Shown here: piece after piece, positions 23,402 through 32,500 of the stretch
How positions within the stretch are numbered: position 1 is the stretch's first letter
Layout: the number at the start of each line of letters is the position of its first letter
Assembly: GCA_002343505.1 (NCBI GenBank)
Contig: DDQZ01000061.1
Location: 1 to 64,000, forward strand
Direction: 5' to 3'
From: Verrucomicrobiaceae bacterium UBA2429
Lineage (GTDB): Bacteria; Verrucomicrobiota; Verrucomicrobiia; Verrucomicrobiales; Verrucomicrobiaceae
Length of the DNA: 64,000 nucleotides
Notes under the pieces: model-generated
The model's database searches: none
What the model was told of the DNA's origin: nothing
The model's input: the letters and a program-made list of their open reading frames with translations, nothing else
Made by a program: the position numbers and the translations under genes

Positions 23402-25681
23402 TCAGCGTGTCCGGATTGTGGTGGCGCCGTTTTCCAAGCCGATTGCGAGTGCCGCATCCCGCACGGCGGTGTTTTTCAGCCGCCATTTTGCTAGTGGAGT
23501 GACGACGAGTCGTTCCAATGCACGCTGGAGGGGCCGGGCACCGAAACGGTGGTCGTAGCCGTCACGGACGAGCGCGGCGAGGAGATCCTCGGACCAGTTC
23601 AGGGTCAGGCCGCTGGCGGCCAGGCCTTCGCGACGGCTGAGGTCGTGAAGTTCTTTGAGCGCGATCTTGCGCATGTGCGCCTGCGCCAGCGGATCAAAGG
23701 TGACGACGGCGTCCAGGCGGTTGAAGAACTCGGGGCGGAAAAATTTCTTCACGGCTCCCTCGAACTCAGGCGGCGTGGAATCGGCGCCAAATCCCATCGC
23801 GCCTCGGGTCGTGGCGCCGAGGTTGGAGGTCATTACGATGATGGCGCTGCGGAAGTCGGTCACGCGGCCAAAGCGGTCCGTGAGCCGGCCTTCGTCGAGC
23901 AGGCCCAGAAGCACGTCATAGACTTCGGCGGCGGCTTTTTCGATCTCGTCAAAAAGCAGCACGCTGAAGGGCTGGAGGCGCAGTTTTTGGATCCACGAGG
24001 CCGCATCGCCATCCGGCGCGTGCAGCAGGCGATGCGCGGCGCCCCAGCCGCCGTATTCGCTCATGTCGAGACGCACGAGCCGCTCCTTTTCCGTTCCAGA
24101 GCCGAAGCAGAAGTCGGACATCGCTTTGGCCAGCGCGGTCTTGCCCACACCGGTCGGTCCGCAGAAAAGCAGCACGCCTTGTGGCCGCGCCGGGTCGGTC
24201 ATCCCAGCCTTGATGCTGGTGATGACGCGAGCGGCGGCGTCCACGGCAGATGGCTGGCCGATGATCTGTGCGGCGAGTGATTCGCGCACCTCTTCGAGAG
24301 GCAGCGGCAGCTCATCGCGCAGCAGCAGCTCCGGCAGCCCGGTTTGCTGGATGAACAAGGCCAGCACATCGTCCGTAGAGACGCGTCGTGAATCTGGAGG
24401 GCGACGCCCTGCATTTTCAGCGAGCTTGCGCACGAAAGCCGACGCGGGGCCGGGAAACGCGGCATAGGGCTGAAAGCGCCGGAACAGCCGGTACACCAGC
24501 GCCACACTGCCGGGGGTGAATTCGAGTCTGCCGGAGGTCGCGCAGGCATGGGCGACACGATCCAGCACGCCGCGTGCTTCGCTGTCACCGAATGCAGGCA
24601 CATGGACGATCTGAAACACATCCAGCAGGCCGGGCATCAGCCGCCGGCAGGCGTCCACCTCCGCCGGCGAGGCTTCCGCAATCATGCGCAGCTCGCGGCG
24701 TTGCAAAAACGGCAGCAAAAACGCGCCCACGCTGTCATTGGCCTCCGCACCGCCGACTCGCAGCAGTTCGAGCAGGTTCTCCGCGCAAAAGACGCCTTCG
24801 ATCTCGCTCAGTTTCTGGATGAACTCCTCGCAGCGCTCCTCCCACTGGCCGAGGTACTTCATCCCGGCGATCATGCGCGCTCCACTGCCACGCCAGCAGC
24901 GCCAGGTGCGCATGGATGGGTCGCCTTCGTCATCGCGGGTCAGCCGCGCCATGCGGCGGGCGGCATCGGCGATGATCGTGCTTTTGCCGCAGCCAGGCTC
25001 GCCGACGAGCAGCACGTGGGCGCGCTCGGTCGTGAGCTTGCGCAGCACCGTGGCGACCTGCGCGTCGCGGCCATAGGCGGCGGAGCCCTGTCCGCGATCA
25101 TGCAGCAATGGATCGGCCACGGTGAAAAGCACCCGCATGTCCTCGCGCTCGCGCATCAGCACCTGGCGTGTGGAGCCCGCCACCTCGCGCACGCTGACTT
25201 GATCGAGCCACGCGCCGCGTGGCGGCAGCTTCAGCGCCAGGTCCGCCGGTGTCATGCCGGTGAGATGGTCCTTCACATAGTGGCGCACCAGTTCCTTGAG
25301 CTGCGCCTCGTTGTGAAAATGAAAGCGCAGTTCCAGCACCGGCACCTCGCACACCGGCAGGCCGTTTTCCGCCTTTCCGGTGACGCATGGCACGCGCAGC
25401 GTCACCGTCTCCGGGCTGGGGATGAGACGGCGGCCGCTCTCGTCTTTGTATTGCGCCCGCACGTCCACCTTCACCTCGCGCAATTGCGGCTCCAGCAGCT
25501 CGGGATCAATGCTCCATGACTCATGCTCCGCCCGCCATGCCAGCGCCTCGCCGAGCTGCTTCAGCACCTCCTGCGCCGTGCCGCCGCAGGCCGAGGCATT
25601 GCGGTAGTCTCCGGCCAGCAGGCCCGTGACGCCGCCGCTGGCATCACGCCAGAGCAGGACGGGGAAAAGGTGCGTCGCCAT
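23402..25681 (-). CDS. Clp-like double AAA+ ATPase, paralogue 1 (short form)
   Basis: A 759-residue protein, last gene of the Clp-trio operon. Residues 1-200 form an unfamiliar N-terminal region in place of ClpN. Ring 1: Walker A G-E-P-G-C-G-K-S (227-234), pore-like A-G-M-K-Y-L-G (272-278), Walker B decayed to G-V-F-C-A-E-N-L (296-303). There is no ClpB M-domain; a ClpA-like linker T-G-L-P-E-L-L-L precedes ring 2. Ring 2: Walker A G-P-T-G-V-G-K-T (508-515), Walker B V-L-L-F-D-E-I-E-K-A (574-583), sensor-1 Asn620, Arg finger Arg655 (F-F-N-R), sensor-2 G-A-R at 714-716. The GYVG pore loop expected after D-M-S-E-Y is absent. No ClpP-binding loop is evident. The start lies 3 bp after the 53-residue gene's stop. 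An AAA+ ATPase for certain; substrate unknown. Confidence 0.9.
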   Translation of the reverse strand: MATHLFPVLLWRDASGGVTGLLAGDYRNASACGGTAQEVLKQLGEALAWRAEHESWSIDPELLEPQLREVKVDVRAQYKDESGRRLIPSPETVTLRVPCVTGKAENGLPVCEVPVLELRFHFHNEAQLKELVRHYVKDHLTGMTPADLALKLPPRGAWLDQVSVREVAGSTRQVLMREREDMRVLFTVADPLLHDRGQGSAAYGRDAQVATVLRKLTTERAHVLLVGEPGCGKSTIIADAARRMARLTRDDEGDPSMRTWRCWRGSGARMIAGMKYLGQWEERCEEFIQKLSEIEGVFCAENLLELLRVGGAEANDSVGAFLLPFLQRRELRMIAEASPAEVDACRRLMPGLLDVFQIVHVPAFGDSEARGVLDRVAHACATSGRLEFTPGSVALVYRLFRRFQPYAAFPGPASAFVRKLAENAGRRPPDSRRVSTDDVLALFIQQTGLPELLLRDELPLPLEEVRESLAAQIIGQPSAVDAAARVITSIKAGMTDPARPQGVLLFCGPTGVGKTALAKAMSDFCFGSGTEKERLVRLDMSEYGGWGAAHRLLHAPDGDAASWIQKLRLQPFSVLLFDEIEKAAAEVYDVLLGLLDEGRLTDRFGRVTDFRSAIIVMTSNLGATTRGAMGFGADSTPPEFEGAVKKFFRPEFFNRLDAVVTFDPLAQAHMRKIALKELHDLSRREGLAASGLTLNWSEDLLAALVRDGYDHRFGARPLQRALERLVVTPLAKWRLKNTAVRDAALAIGLENGATTIRTR

Positions 25682-25684
25682 TTT

Positions 25685-25846
25685 CTATTTGGCCGCGACA
25701 GCATTCTTCGCGGCTTGGCGCATCATCTTCCGTCCTTCTGTCCACAGGAGATCCATGATTCTCACCCGCTTGGCAATCGCTTGCGGCGACATGTCGGCTG
25801 AGACTCCTCGTGCAGCGTCCTTAAACTGGTTCGGGCTGTTCTTCAT
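25685..25846 (-). CDS. Small 53-residue partner of the nucleotidyltransferase
   Basis: An ATG at 25846 opens a 53-codon frame ending in TAG at 25685-25687. The basic, helical product contains S-A-D-M-S-P-Q-A-I-A-K-R-V-R and M-D-L-L-W-T-E-G-R-K-M-M. The gene overlaps the 3' end of the nucleotidyltransferase by 26 bp and stops 3 bp before the paralogue-1 start codon, so it fills the gap exactly and is likely to be translated by coupling. Small proteins with an S-x-E-A-I-x-x-R-like motif often accompany AbiEii/MNT-type nucleotidyltransferases; I infer a toxin-antitoxin-like or regulatory pair. Too short for domain recognition. Confidence 0.65.
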   Translation of the reverse strand: MKNSPNQFKDAARGVSADMSPQAIAKRVRIMDLLWTEGRKMMRQAAKNAVAAK

Positions 25847-26306
25847 CGCCGGGAAGGATACCCAAATTCTTCAGATCCGCCAAGTCCTTTGCCCGACCGG
25901 ACAGCGTCTTCATGATGGCGAGTCCGTCACGGCTGACGACCCACACTTCGTGGCCGTCGAATTCCATGCGCTGGCGGGTCTGCCAGACCTTTTCAAAAAC
26001 CGGGGTGACAAGCAAAGCGTCCAAAACCAGGTGATCCGGGCCGTCATGCTTGCTCACCCGCCAGAAGCGGGTCTCCTGCGGAGTGCCGCGCCTGAACGCG
26101 AACGTTCCCGCCACGACGTCGAAGCCCAGCGGGCGGACGGCAGCGGCAAATCTCCCGACATCCGACTCCTGAATGAGCAAGTCGAGATCAAACGTCATGC
26201 GGGGATACCCGTGCAAGCCGACAGCGAATCCGCCGCACACAGCGTAAGCGATTCCTTCGTTCGCCATCGCATTGACGATATGAATGAGTTCTTGGCTGAG
26301 GATCAT
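25821..26306 (-). CDS. Minimal nucleotidyltransferase (AbiEii/MNT-like)
   Basis: A 161-residue protein of the DNA polymerase-beta-like nucleotidyltransferase fold. The signature is Y-A-V-C-G-G-F-A-V-G-L-H-G followed by D-L-D-L-L-I, giving the G-G and D-x-D metal site, with a third acidic residue in L-V-L-D-A-L-L. Members transfer NMP to proteins or RNA, and many are toxins or antitoxins, for example AbiEii and MNT-HEPN. The ATG overlaps the stop of the Clp paralogue-2 gene by 4 bp (26303-26306), and its 3' end overlaps the 53-residue gene by 26 bp. Its placement inside the Clp operon is either functional or the result of insertion. Confidence 0.85.
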   Translation of the reverse strand: MILSQELIHIVNAMANEGIAYAVCGGFAVGLHGYPRMTFDLDLLIQESDVGRFAAAVRPLGFDVVAGTFAFRRGTPQETRFWRVSKHDGPDHLVLDALLVTPVFEKVWQTRQRMEFDGHEVWVVSRDGLAIMKTLSGRAKDLADLKNLGILPGDEEQPEPV

Positions 26307-29300
26307 GGCGGAGTTTGGTTGCCCTCAAAGAGCTTCTCAAGTTCTTCGGGCAGTGGCAGGGCGGAGAGGTGAAAGGCGCGGAATTCTTCGTCGTCCGCAT
26401 TGAGCGGCACCGCCAGGCCGGTCTGGTGGCTGATGATCTGGCGATCCGCACGGACGGTCATCACCACGGGCGCTTCTTGCGCGGGGATGGCCTGTGTGAT
26501 GCGCTGCGCGAACTCGTCGGGAGTGGCGCAGGCGATCATCTGCACCTCCAGTGTTTGCAATGAACCGCCGTCGTCGTTCAGCAGCCAGCAACCCTGCAAC
26601 GGCTCCAGCAATCGTGCGACATTCAGTCCCGCCGTCCAGACGCCGATCTGAAACGGGCGGAAATGATCCGTCACACGGCCGGCCGTCTTCACCTCCGAGC
26701 CCCAGTGCCTGTCCAAAAGCCGCTGCACGCGCTCTTGCAGCGCCGTGGCATGATCCATCGCGTACGGTCCCTGTCCTCGAATGACCAGGCCTGCCGCCGC
26801 ATCGTCGTGCGGTTCGCGGGTCATCAGCTCCAGCAGTGAAAGCTCCCGCACGCACGCGAAGACGGGCGTTTCGATGATGTCATGATCGGCGGCGTCCAGT
26901 TCGGCGAGGCGGCTTTGATGCAGCTCCGCCTCGCGAGCCCGGTCAAAGCGCGGATTGCCGGAAATATACTGCCGGACGATGATTTTCACCGGGCGCGCCC
27001 GGGAAACGGACAGCGCACGGCCGCTGCTCGCGGGCCTGGTCTTCAGGCTGTTCTCCGCCGCCTGCAATAGGCGCTCCACTCTGCGCACCTGCTCGCGGCA
27101 GTGGAAGTAGCGCTCCTGGGTGACGGTGAGAGCGTCGAGTTCGAGCTTTCCGCCGGGCGCGTGTGCCTCGATGCGTTCCGTCAGCCGGTCCAGCGCGTCG
27201 AAGGCGGCATCCAGCACCACGGATGCGGCAATTTCACCCCGGGAGAGTTTCTCCGGCCAAAAGACCGTGCGCTCCACCGGACGCAGCTCGCGCGTGTGCA
27301 GCGTGAACTGTCCGCCGCCACAACGCAGCTCGATCCGCAGCGGAATGCCCGGCGCGCGTGCGGCGAGGTCGGCGGCGAGTGGTTGCGCCACCTCGCGTTC
27401 GATCACACGCTTCAAGGCTCGCGCCCCGAGCTGCGGATGATGCCCCAGCTCGACCAGACGTTCAGTCGCCGCCGTCGTGACATCGAAGAGGCACTGTCGC
27501 TGCCGCAAGCCATCGCGCTGCAAAACATCCGCCAGCAGGCGGTTTGCGATCTCCGCCAGATGCCCGCGTGTCAGCTCGCGGAAAGGCAGGACGCGGTCCA
27601 GGCGGTTGAAGAACTCGGGGCGGAAGAACTTCTCCGCCGCCGTGACATAGGCCGCCTCCATTTCTGTCTCCTGCGCGCCGCTGAAGCCGATGCGCGAGCC
27701 CGCCTCACGCACGCCGAGATTCGAGGTGAGCAGGATCACGCAGCTCGTGAAGTCCGCCACGCGACCGAGCGCGTCACTGAGCCGTCCTTCGTCCAGGACG
27801 CCCAGCAGCATGTCAAAGACCTCCGGCGCGGCTTTTTCGATCTCATCAAACAACACCACGGAAAAAGGCTGCCTGCGCACCGCACCCGTGAGCAGTCCGT
27901 CCGGCTGCCCGGGCGTGCCGGTGAGCCGCTGCACGGCGGCCGAGTCCACCATCTCGTTCATGTCAAAGCGCAGCAGACGGTCCGCGCTGCCGAACAGGTG
28001 CTGCGCCAGCGCCTTCGCGCACTGCGTCTTGCCCACGCCCGTCGGTCCCAGCAGCAAAAACGCCGCCAGAGGCCGGCGCGGATCGTTCAAGCGCGCCTTG
28101 AGCTTGATGAGCACATCGGCAAAGGCATGCAGCACCCCGTCCTGCCCGCTGACCTGCTTTTGCAGATCCTTCACGATGCCCTCACGGTCGAGTGCCTGCG
28201 CGCTGTCGAGCAGCGCCAGATGCAGGCCGCTGCGCTCGCGAAACTCCTCCAGCGCGGCGGCCCTGTCGCAGGACTTGTTCGCATGTTTCACCGCCAGACG
28301 TTGGAGAAAGCCGGCGGCCTTGCCTGGAAACGCCGCGTCGCTGGCAAAGCGGCGATGCAGCTCATACGCCGCAGGCACGACCTCCAGAGAAAAGGCGCAG
28401 CCATGCTGCCGCTCCATTTCACGCGCCACACTGACCAGAATGCGCAGCGTGTCCGCCTCCCCCGGTTCCGTCACCGGCACCACATGAAACAGGTCCGCAA
28501 ACGCCCGGTCGCGCTCACGCAGCACGCGCCACGACTCCGGCGTGATCTCCGCCAGCAGGCGCAGGCTCCGCTTTTCAAGACGCGGCTTCAGAAGTTGCGC
28601 CACGTTCAAGTCGCTGTTCGCGCTTTGTCCGGCGGTGAAAAGGCCGGGCAGATCGTCGAGATAGAGCACGGCATCGTTTTTCTCGACATGGTTGCAGATC
28701 GCCTGCACGCGATTCTGCCACTGGCCGACGTAGCTCATGCCGCTGATCAGCCGCATCGGCGAGACGAGCCACACATTCCGCCGCCGCGTCCACGTCTTGT
28801 CCGCCATCATGCGCCAGACGAGCTCCTGCACGATGGCCGTCTTCCCCACCTGACGCGGCCCCACGAGCAAAATGGCGCGTTTGTCCGGCAGTCGCAGCCA
28901 GCGATCGAGATCCGCCACTTCGGTATCACGACCCGTTGCTCGCGGCAGATCATCGGGATGCATCGAGTTCAGCAGGCGGCCCACCTTGCGCAGCTCGGCC
29001 TCGCCATCGGGCTTTTTTCCGCTGCCGCCGAAAATGGAGCTTCGTTTGGCCGGTTTCGCTCTCGCCGAATTGAGCGCCGGTTTGAATTTCACCTCCAGCA
29101 CCGTGAGCCGGGCCTTGCCTTCCTGCGGCAGCGCGTAGTCGTCGAGATCGACCTCGTCGCCCTTCTTCTCCATCCCGCGAAAATGCTGCGTCAGCACCTC
29201 CAGCGCGCGTTCGTTGAGCCGCTGGTCCTTCAGCACCTCGAAGTGCAGATCGGACAGCTTCGGAGTAAACCAGAGCTTGCGCCCCAGCGCCTCATAACCC

Positions 29301-29593
29301 GCGAAAAAGAACCGCCGGTGATGCGAGCCGCTCTTCAACTCGATGCGCAGTTCAAGCGTGGTGCTTTCGTAATCCGGCAGCAGGCACCAGCGTGCCAGCT
29401 CGTCGTGCCGGGTGTCCTGCGACATCTCCAGGAGCTTCGTTTGCAGATCCGACTGCATCTGCGCCAGGGCGCGGGCGAGTTTCTCCGACCTGCGCAGCGG
29501 CTCATCACGATGCAGCGGACGCAACATGAACAGCGGCGCCTCACCCGCTCCGCGTGAGTGCTCTTCGATGTAAATGGGCAGCGTGACGGTCAT
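26303..29593 (-). CDS. Clp-like double AAA+ ATPase, paralogue 2, with long C-terminal extension
   Basis: A 1096-residue protein. ATG 29593 overlaps the upstream stop by 4 bp, so it is preferred to the in-frame codon at 29671. Residues 1-215 form an N-terminal region like that of the other two paralogues, not ClpN. Ring 1: Walker A G-P-R-Q-V-G-K-T (245-252, unusual R-Q), pore-like S-G-M-S-Y-V-G (284-290), Walker B A-V-L-Y-L-D-D-L (308-315). Ring 2: Walker A G-P-T-G-V-G-K-T (516-523), Walker B V-V-L-F-D-E-I-E-K-A (579-588), sensor-1 Asn625, Arg finger Arg664, sensor-2 Arg725. The GYVG loop is missing. Residues 755-1096 are an extension without a recognised domain, helical first and mixed later. 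This is the paralogue that keeps the most complete ring-1 Walker B. Confidence 0.9.
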   Translation of the reverse strand: MTVTLPIYIEEHSRGAGEAPLFMLRPLHRDEPLRRSEKLARALAQMQSDLQTKLLEMSQDTRHDELARWCLLPDYESTTLELRIELKSGSHHRRFFFAGYEALGRKLWFTPKLSDLHFEVLKDQRLNERALEVLTQHFRGMEKKGDEVDLDDYALPQEGKARLTVLEVKFKPALNSARAKPAKRSSIFGGSGKKPDGEAELRKVGRLLNSMHPDDLPRATGRDTEVADLDRWLRLPDKRAILLVGPRQVGKTAIVQELVWRMMADKTWTRRRNVWLVSPMRLISGMSYVGQWQNRVQAICNHVEKNDAVLYLDDLPGLFTAGQSANSDLNVAQLLKPRLEKRSLRLLAEITPESWRVLRERDRAFADLFHVVPVTEPGEADTLRILVSVAREMERQHGCAFSLEVVPAAYELHRRFASDAAFPGKAAGFLQRLAVKHANKSCDRAAALEEFRERSGLHLALLDSAQALDREGIVKDLQKQVSGQDGVLHAFADVLIKLKARLNDPRRPLAAFLLLGPTGVGKTQCAKALAQHLFGSADRLLRFDMNEMVDSAAVQRLTGTPGQPDGLLTGAVRRQPFSVVLFDEIEKAAPEVFDMLLGVLDEGRLSDALGRVADFTSCVILLTSNLGVREAGSRIGFSGAQETEMEAAYVTAAEKFFRPEFFNRLDRVLPFRELTRGHLAEIANRLLADVLQRDGLRQRQCLFDVTTAATERLVELGHHPQLGARALKRVIEREVAQPLAADLAARAPGIPLRIELRCGGGQFTLHTRELRPVERTVFWPEKLSRGEIAASVVLDAAFDALDRLTERIEAHAPGGKLELDALTVTQERYFHCREQVRRVERLLQAAENSLKTRPASSGRALSVSRARPVKIIVRQYISGNPRFDRAREAELHQSRLAELDAADHDIIETPVFACVRELSLLELMTREPHDDAAAGLVIRGQGPYAMDHATALQERVQRLLDRHWGSEVKTAGRVTDHFRPFQIGVWTAGLNVARLLEPLQGCWLLNDDGGSLQTLEVQMIACATPDEFAQRITQAIPAQEAPVVMTVRADRQIISHQTGLAVPLNADDEEFRAFHLSALPLPEELEKLFEGNQTPP

Positions 29594-32500
29594 GGCAGCT
29601 CCTCCACGGCCTTCGTCAGGCGTGCCTCGATCAGGCGTCGCATCGCCGCGTCCGGCTCGGAGCGCGCCCATGCGGATTCGCCGATGATGCTGTCGGCGAT
29701 CTTGTTTTCGTCGGCGTTGAAAAGACGGCGCGGCTTGCCGGACTTGTCCGTGATGAAACCGGCGCGGTGGATGCCGGCGGGCGGCACATAGCCGGCCAGA
29801 TTTGTCGCGCCAGCCTCCACCAGGCAGAGCCGGTGCGCGCCTTTGCTGATGTGCTTGTGCAGGCCCGCCTCGTGAAGGAAGCGCGGATGAAACAGCTCGC
29901 CGCGCAGATGCAAAAGAGCGCCGACCCAGCCGCCGGGAGGTTTCGCCATGGGGTCACTCAGGCTCTTTGGCGGCAGACGGCGCGGCTTGCTCTCCGGCAG
30001 GTCGCGCCCCTCGGGCGGCAGCACGAATTCAAAGCCAGCGAGCTTTCCACCCAGAGCGGCGGCGTGGTCGAGGTAGATGCGGATCATCTGCTGCATCCAG
30101 CCACGATCTTCGCTGTAGATGGCGATCACAATGTCGTCCGGCTGCGTGAAACTCAGGCGGAAGAAATCACGCTGAAGCTGCTGACGATCCTTTTGAATCT
30201 CGGACAGGCACCGGTGCAGCGCCGCCGCGTCAAAACCACCCGCCAGATGAAAGGTGCCGAGCGTGTCCGTCTCCAGGCCGTCCATGCGCTGTGTGAGCGC
30301 GGTCAGCTCAGCCAACAAGCGGCGCAAATGCCCCAGCCGTGTCATGCGCTCCTGCTCCTCGCTGCTGAGCCAGCCGCGTTTCGCACTTCGTCGTTCCAGC
30401 ACGGCCAGCATCGGCACCTCATTGTCCAGCGCGCTCACGGTCGAGCTTCGTGCCAGCTTTGAAAGGCTTCGCCGCAGGGCCACCACCTCGTCGGCGAGTT
30501 TCAGCGCCTGCTGCGTGGCGGCGGCGTCCTCCCTGGCCTGACGCTGGCGCACTTCGATCACCAGCGTCTGCTTCGCGGCATTCACCGTGGCGACGAGCGG
30601 CTGGCGGTGCCGCACGTCGTTCAGCGCCTCGGCCAGCGGCACCATCAGCTCACGCTCCAGCACGCGCTTCAGCGGCCGTGCGCCATACTTCGGGTCATGT
30701 CCGCGATCCGCCAGATGCTCCTCCACACCGGGACCGAGCCGCAGATCCACATCACGCAGGCGGATGCCGTCGCGCTGCCGCAAAAGATCGAGGTGACGCC
30801 GGGTGACACGCAGCATGAGGTCGCGGCTCAGAGCGCGGAATCGCAGGATGGCCCCGATGCGGTTGTAAATCTCCGGACGCAGAAACTGGCGCGCCGCCTC
30901 GTCAAAATGGCCGCTGTCGTCGCTTTCCACGGCGCCGGGAAAACCCACGGTGCCCCGCTGAAAGTCACGCGCACCCAGGTTCGAGGTCATGATGACCACC
31001 GTGTTGCAAAAGTCCGCCACCCGTCCCGCGCCATCGGTGAGCCGTCCATCACCGAGGATTTGCAGCAGCAGGTCAAAAAACGCCGGATCAGCCTTCTCGA
31101 ACTCGTCCAGCAGCAGAACGCTGAAAGGCTGCTCGCGCACGCGGGAGGTCAGAAGCCCCTCGGCCTGGCCCGCTCCGCCGATCAAACGCTGAACCGATGC
31201 CGCGTCGCTGAACTCGCTCAAATCAAAGCGTGCCAGCCGGTTCGCGCTGCCAAAGAGGAATTCCGCGAGAGACTTCGCCAACTCCGTTTTGCCCGTGCCT
31301 GTCGGTCCCACAAACAAGAACGACGCCAGCGGTTGTTTGGGACGGTTCAGCCGGGCTTTCACCGTCACCAGCAGATCCAGCACCGCCTCCACCGCCTCCG
31401 GCTGGCCGATCACCCGCTGCGTGAACCATTGCCGTGTGGCATCGAGATCGAGCGGGAGATCATCCTTCAAAAGCACCTCCGGCAGCCCCGTCTCGCGCAT
31501 GAAAGCGGCGGTGACCATCTCCACAGTGAGCAGCGTTTTTTGCTTCACTGGCTGCTCGGTGGCCAGTGCCGTCAAAAACCGGACCGGACGCCCGGGATTG
31601 GCCGAATAGGTGGCGTAGCGCCGATGCAGCCGGTGCAGCCAGTCCAGCGCGGGCGCCGAGCGCGCGTGGTCGCTGTCCTTCCGTGCCAGATGCAGAAACA
31701 CCTGCTCCAAAATGAGCCGCGTGACCTCAGGAGCCGGCTCCGGCACCCGAACGTGCAGGAACGCGCCCGCGATGTGCGGATCACGCCGCTCGATGACAGA
31801 GAGCTGCTCCGGCGTGCATTCCGCGATGGCCAGAAGCTCGCCGCGCGCGATCCACGGCCTTAAAAAGCTGGCGATGCTCTGCGCATTCGCACTGTGCTGG
31901 CCGACTTCCATCAGCTCGACCAGATTTCCCAGATGCAGCACCGCCTTCGTCTTCGAAGCCTCGCGGCAGAGGTCGCGACAGCGCTCCTGCCACTGGCCGA
32001 AATCCGACTGCCCGGCGATGAGCTGCGCGCCGCTCGTGCTCCAGATGTTCATTCCAGACATGCGGGCCAGCTCCCGCACGGCGGCCGTCTTTCCCACACC
32101 GGGAGGCCCCACGAGCAGCACGCTGGCAGGCTGGCGCGACTCCAGCGCCTCCCGCAGCAGATGCAGCGTGGTTTCCATCTCAAAAGCGGGCGACGTGTTC
32201 TGCCGCGTGAGTTTCACGGCCACCGTGCGCAGCACGGACTTCTCCTTTTTCTCCCCGTCCTTCTGCTCCTCCAGCTCGCGCGGAGTTTTGATGTCCGCCG
32301 TGACGCTGAGTTCGTCCACCCGCAGCTCACGCACGATCTGCGTCCTCGCCAGACCGGCCAGAGTCACGCGCTTCACACGGTCCACGAGCGACAGCCGCGC
32401 ATGAGCCTCCACGCGTTCGGGGATCTGCTCCGCCTTGGCCGCGATCACCTGCACGCCGAGCACGGGGATGAAAGCGAGATGCAGATCATCGGCCTCCGTC

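Noticed and set aside
27101-29557. Long plus-strand open frame (about 818 codons) opposite Clp paralogue 2
   Set aside because: Antisense shadow; rich in Arg, Gln, His and Leu without motifs, while the minus strand encodes intact AAA+ motifs.
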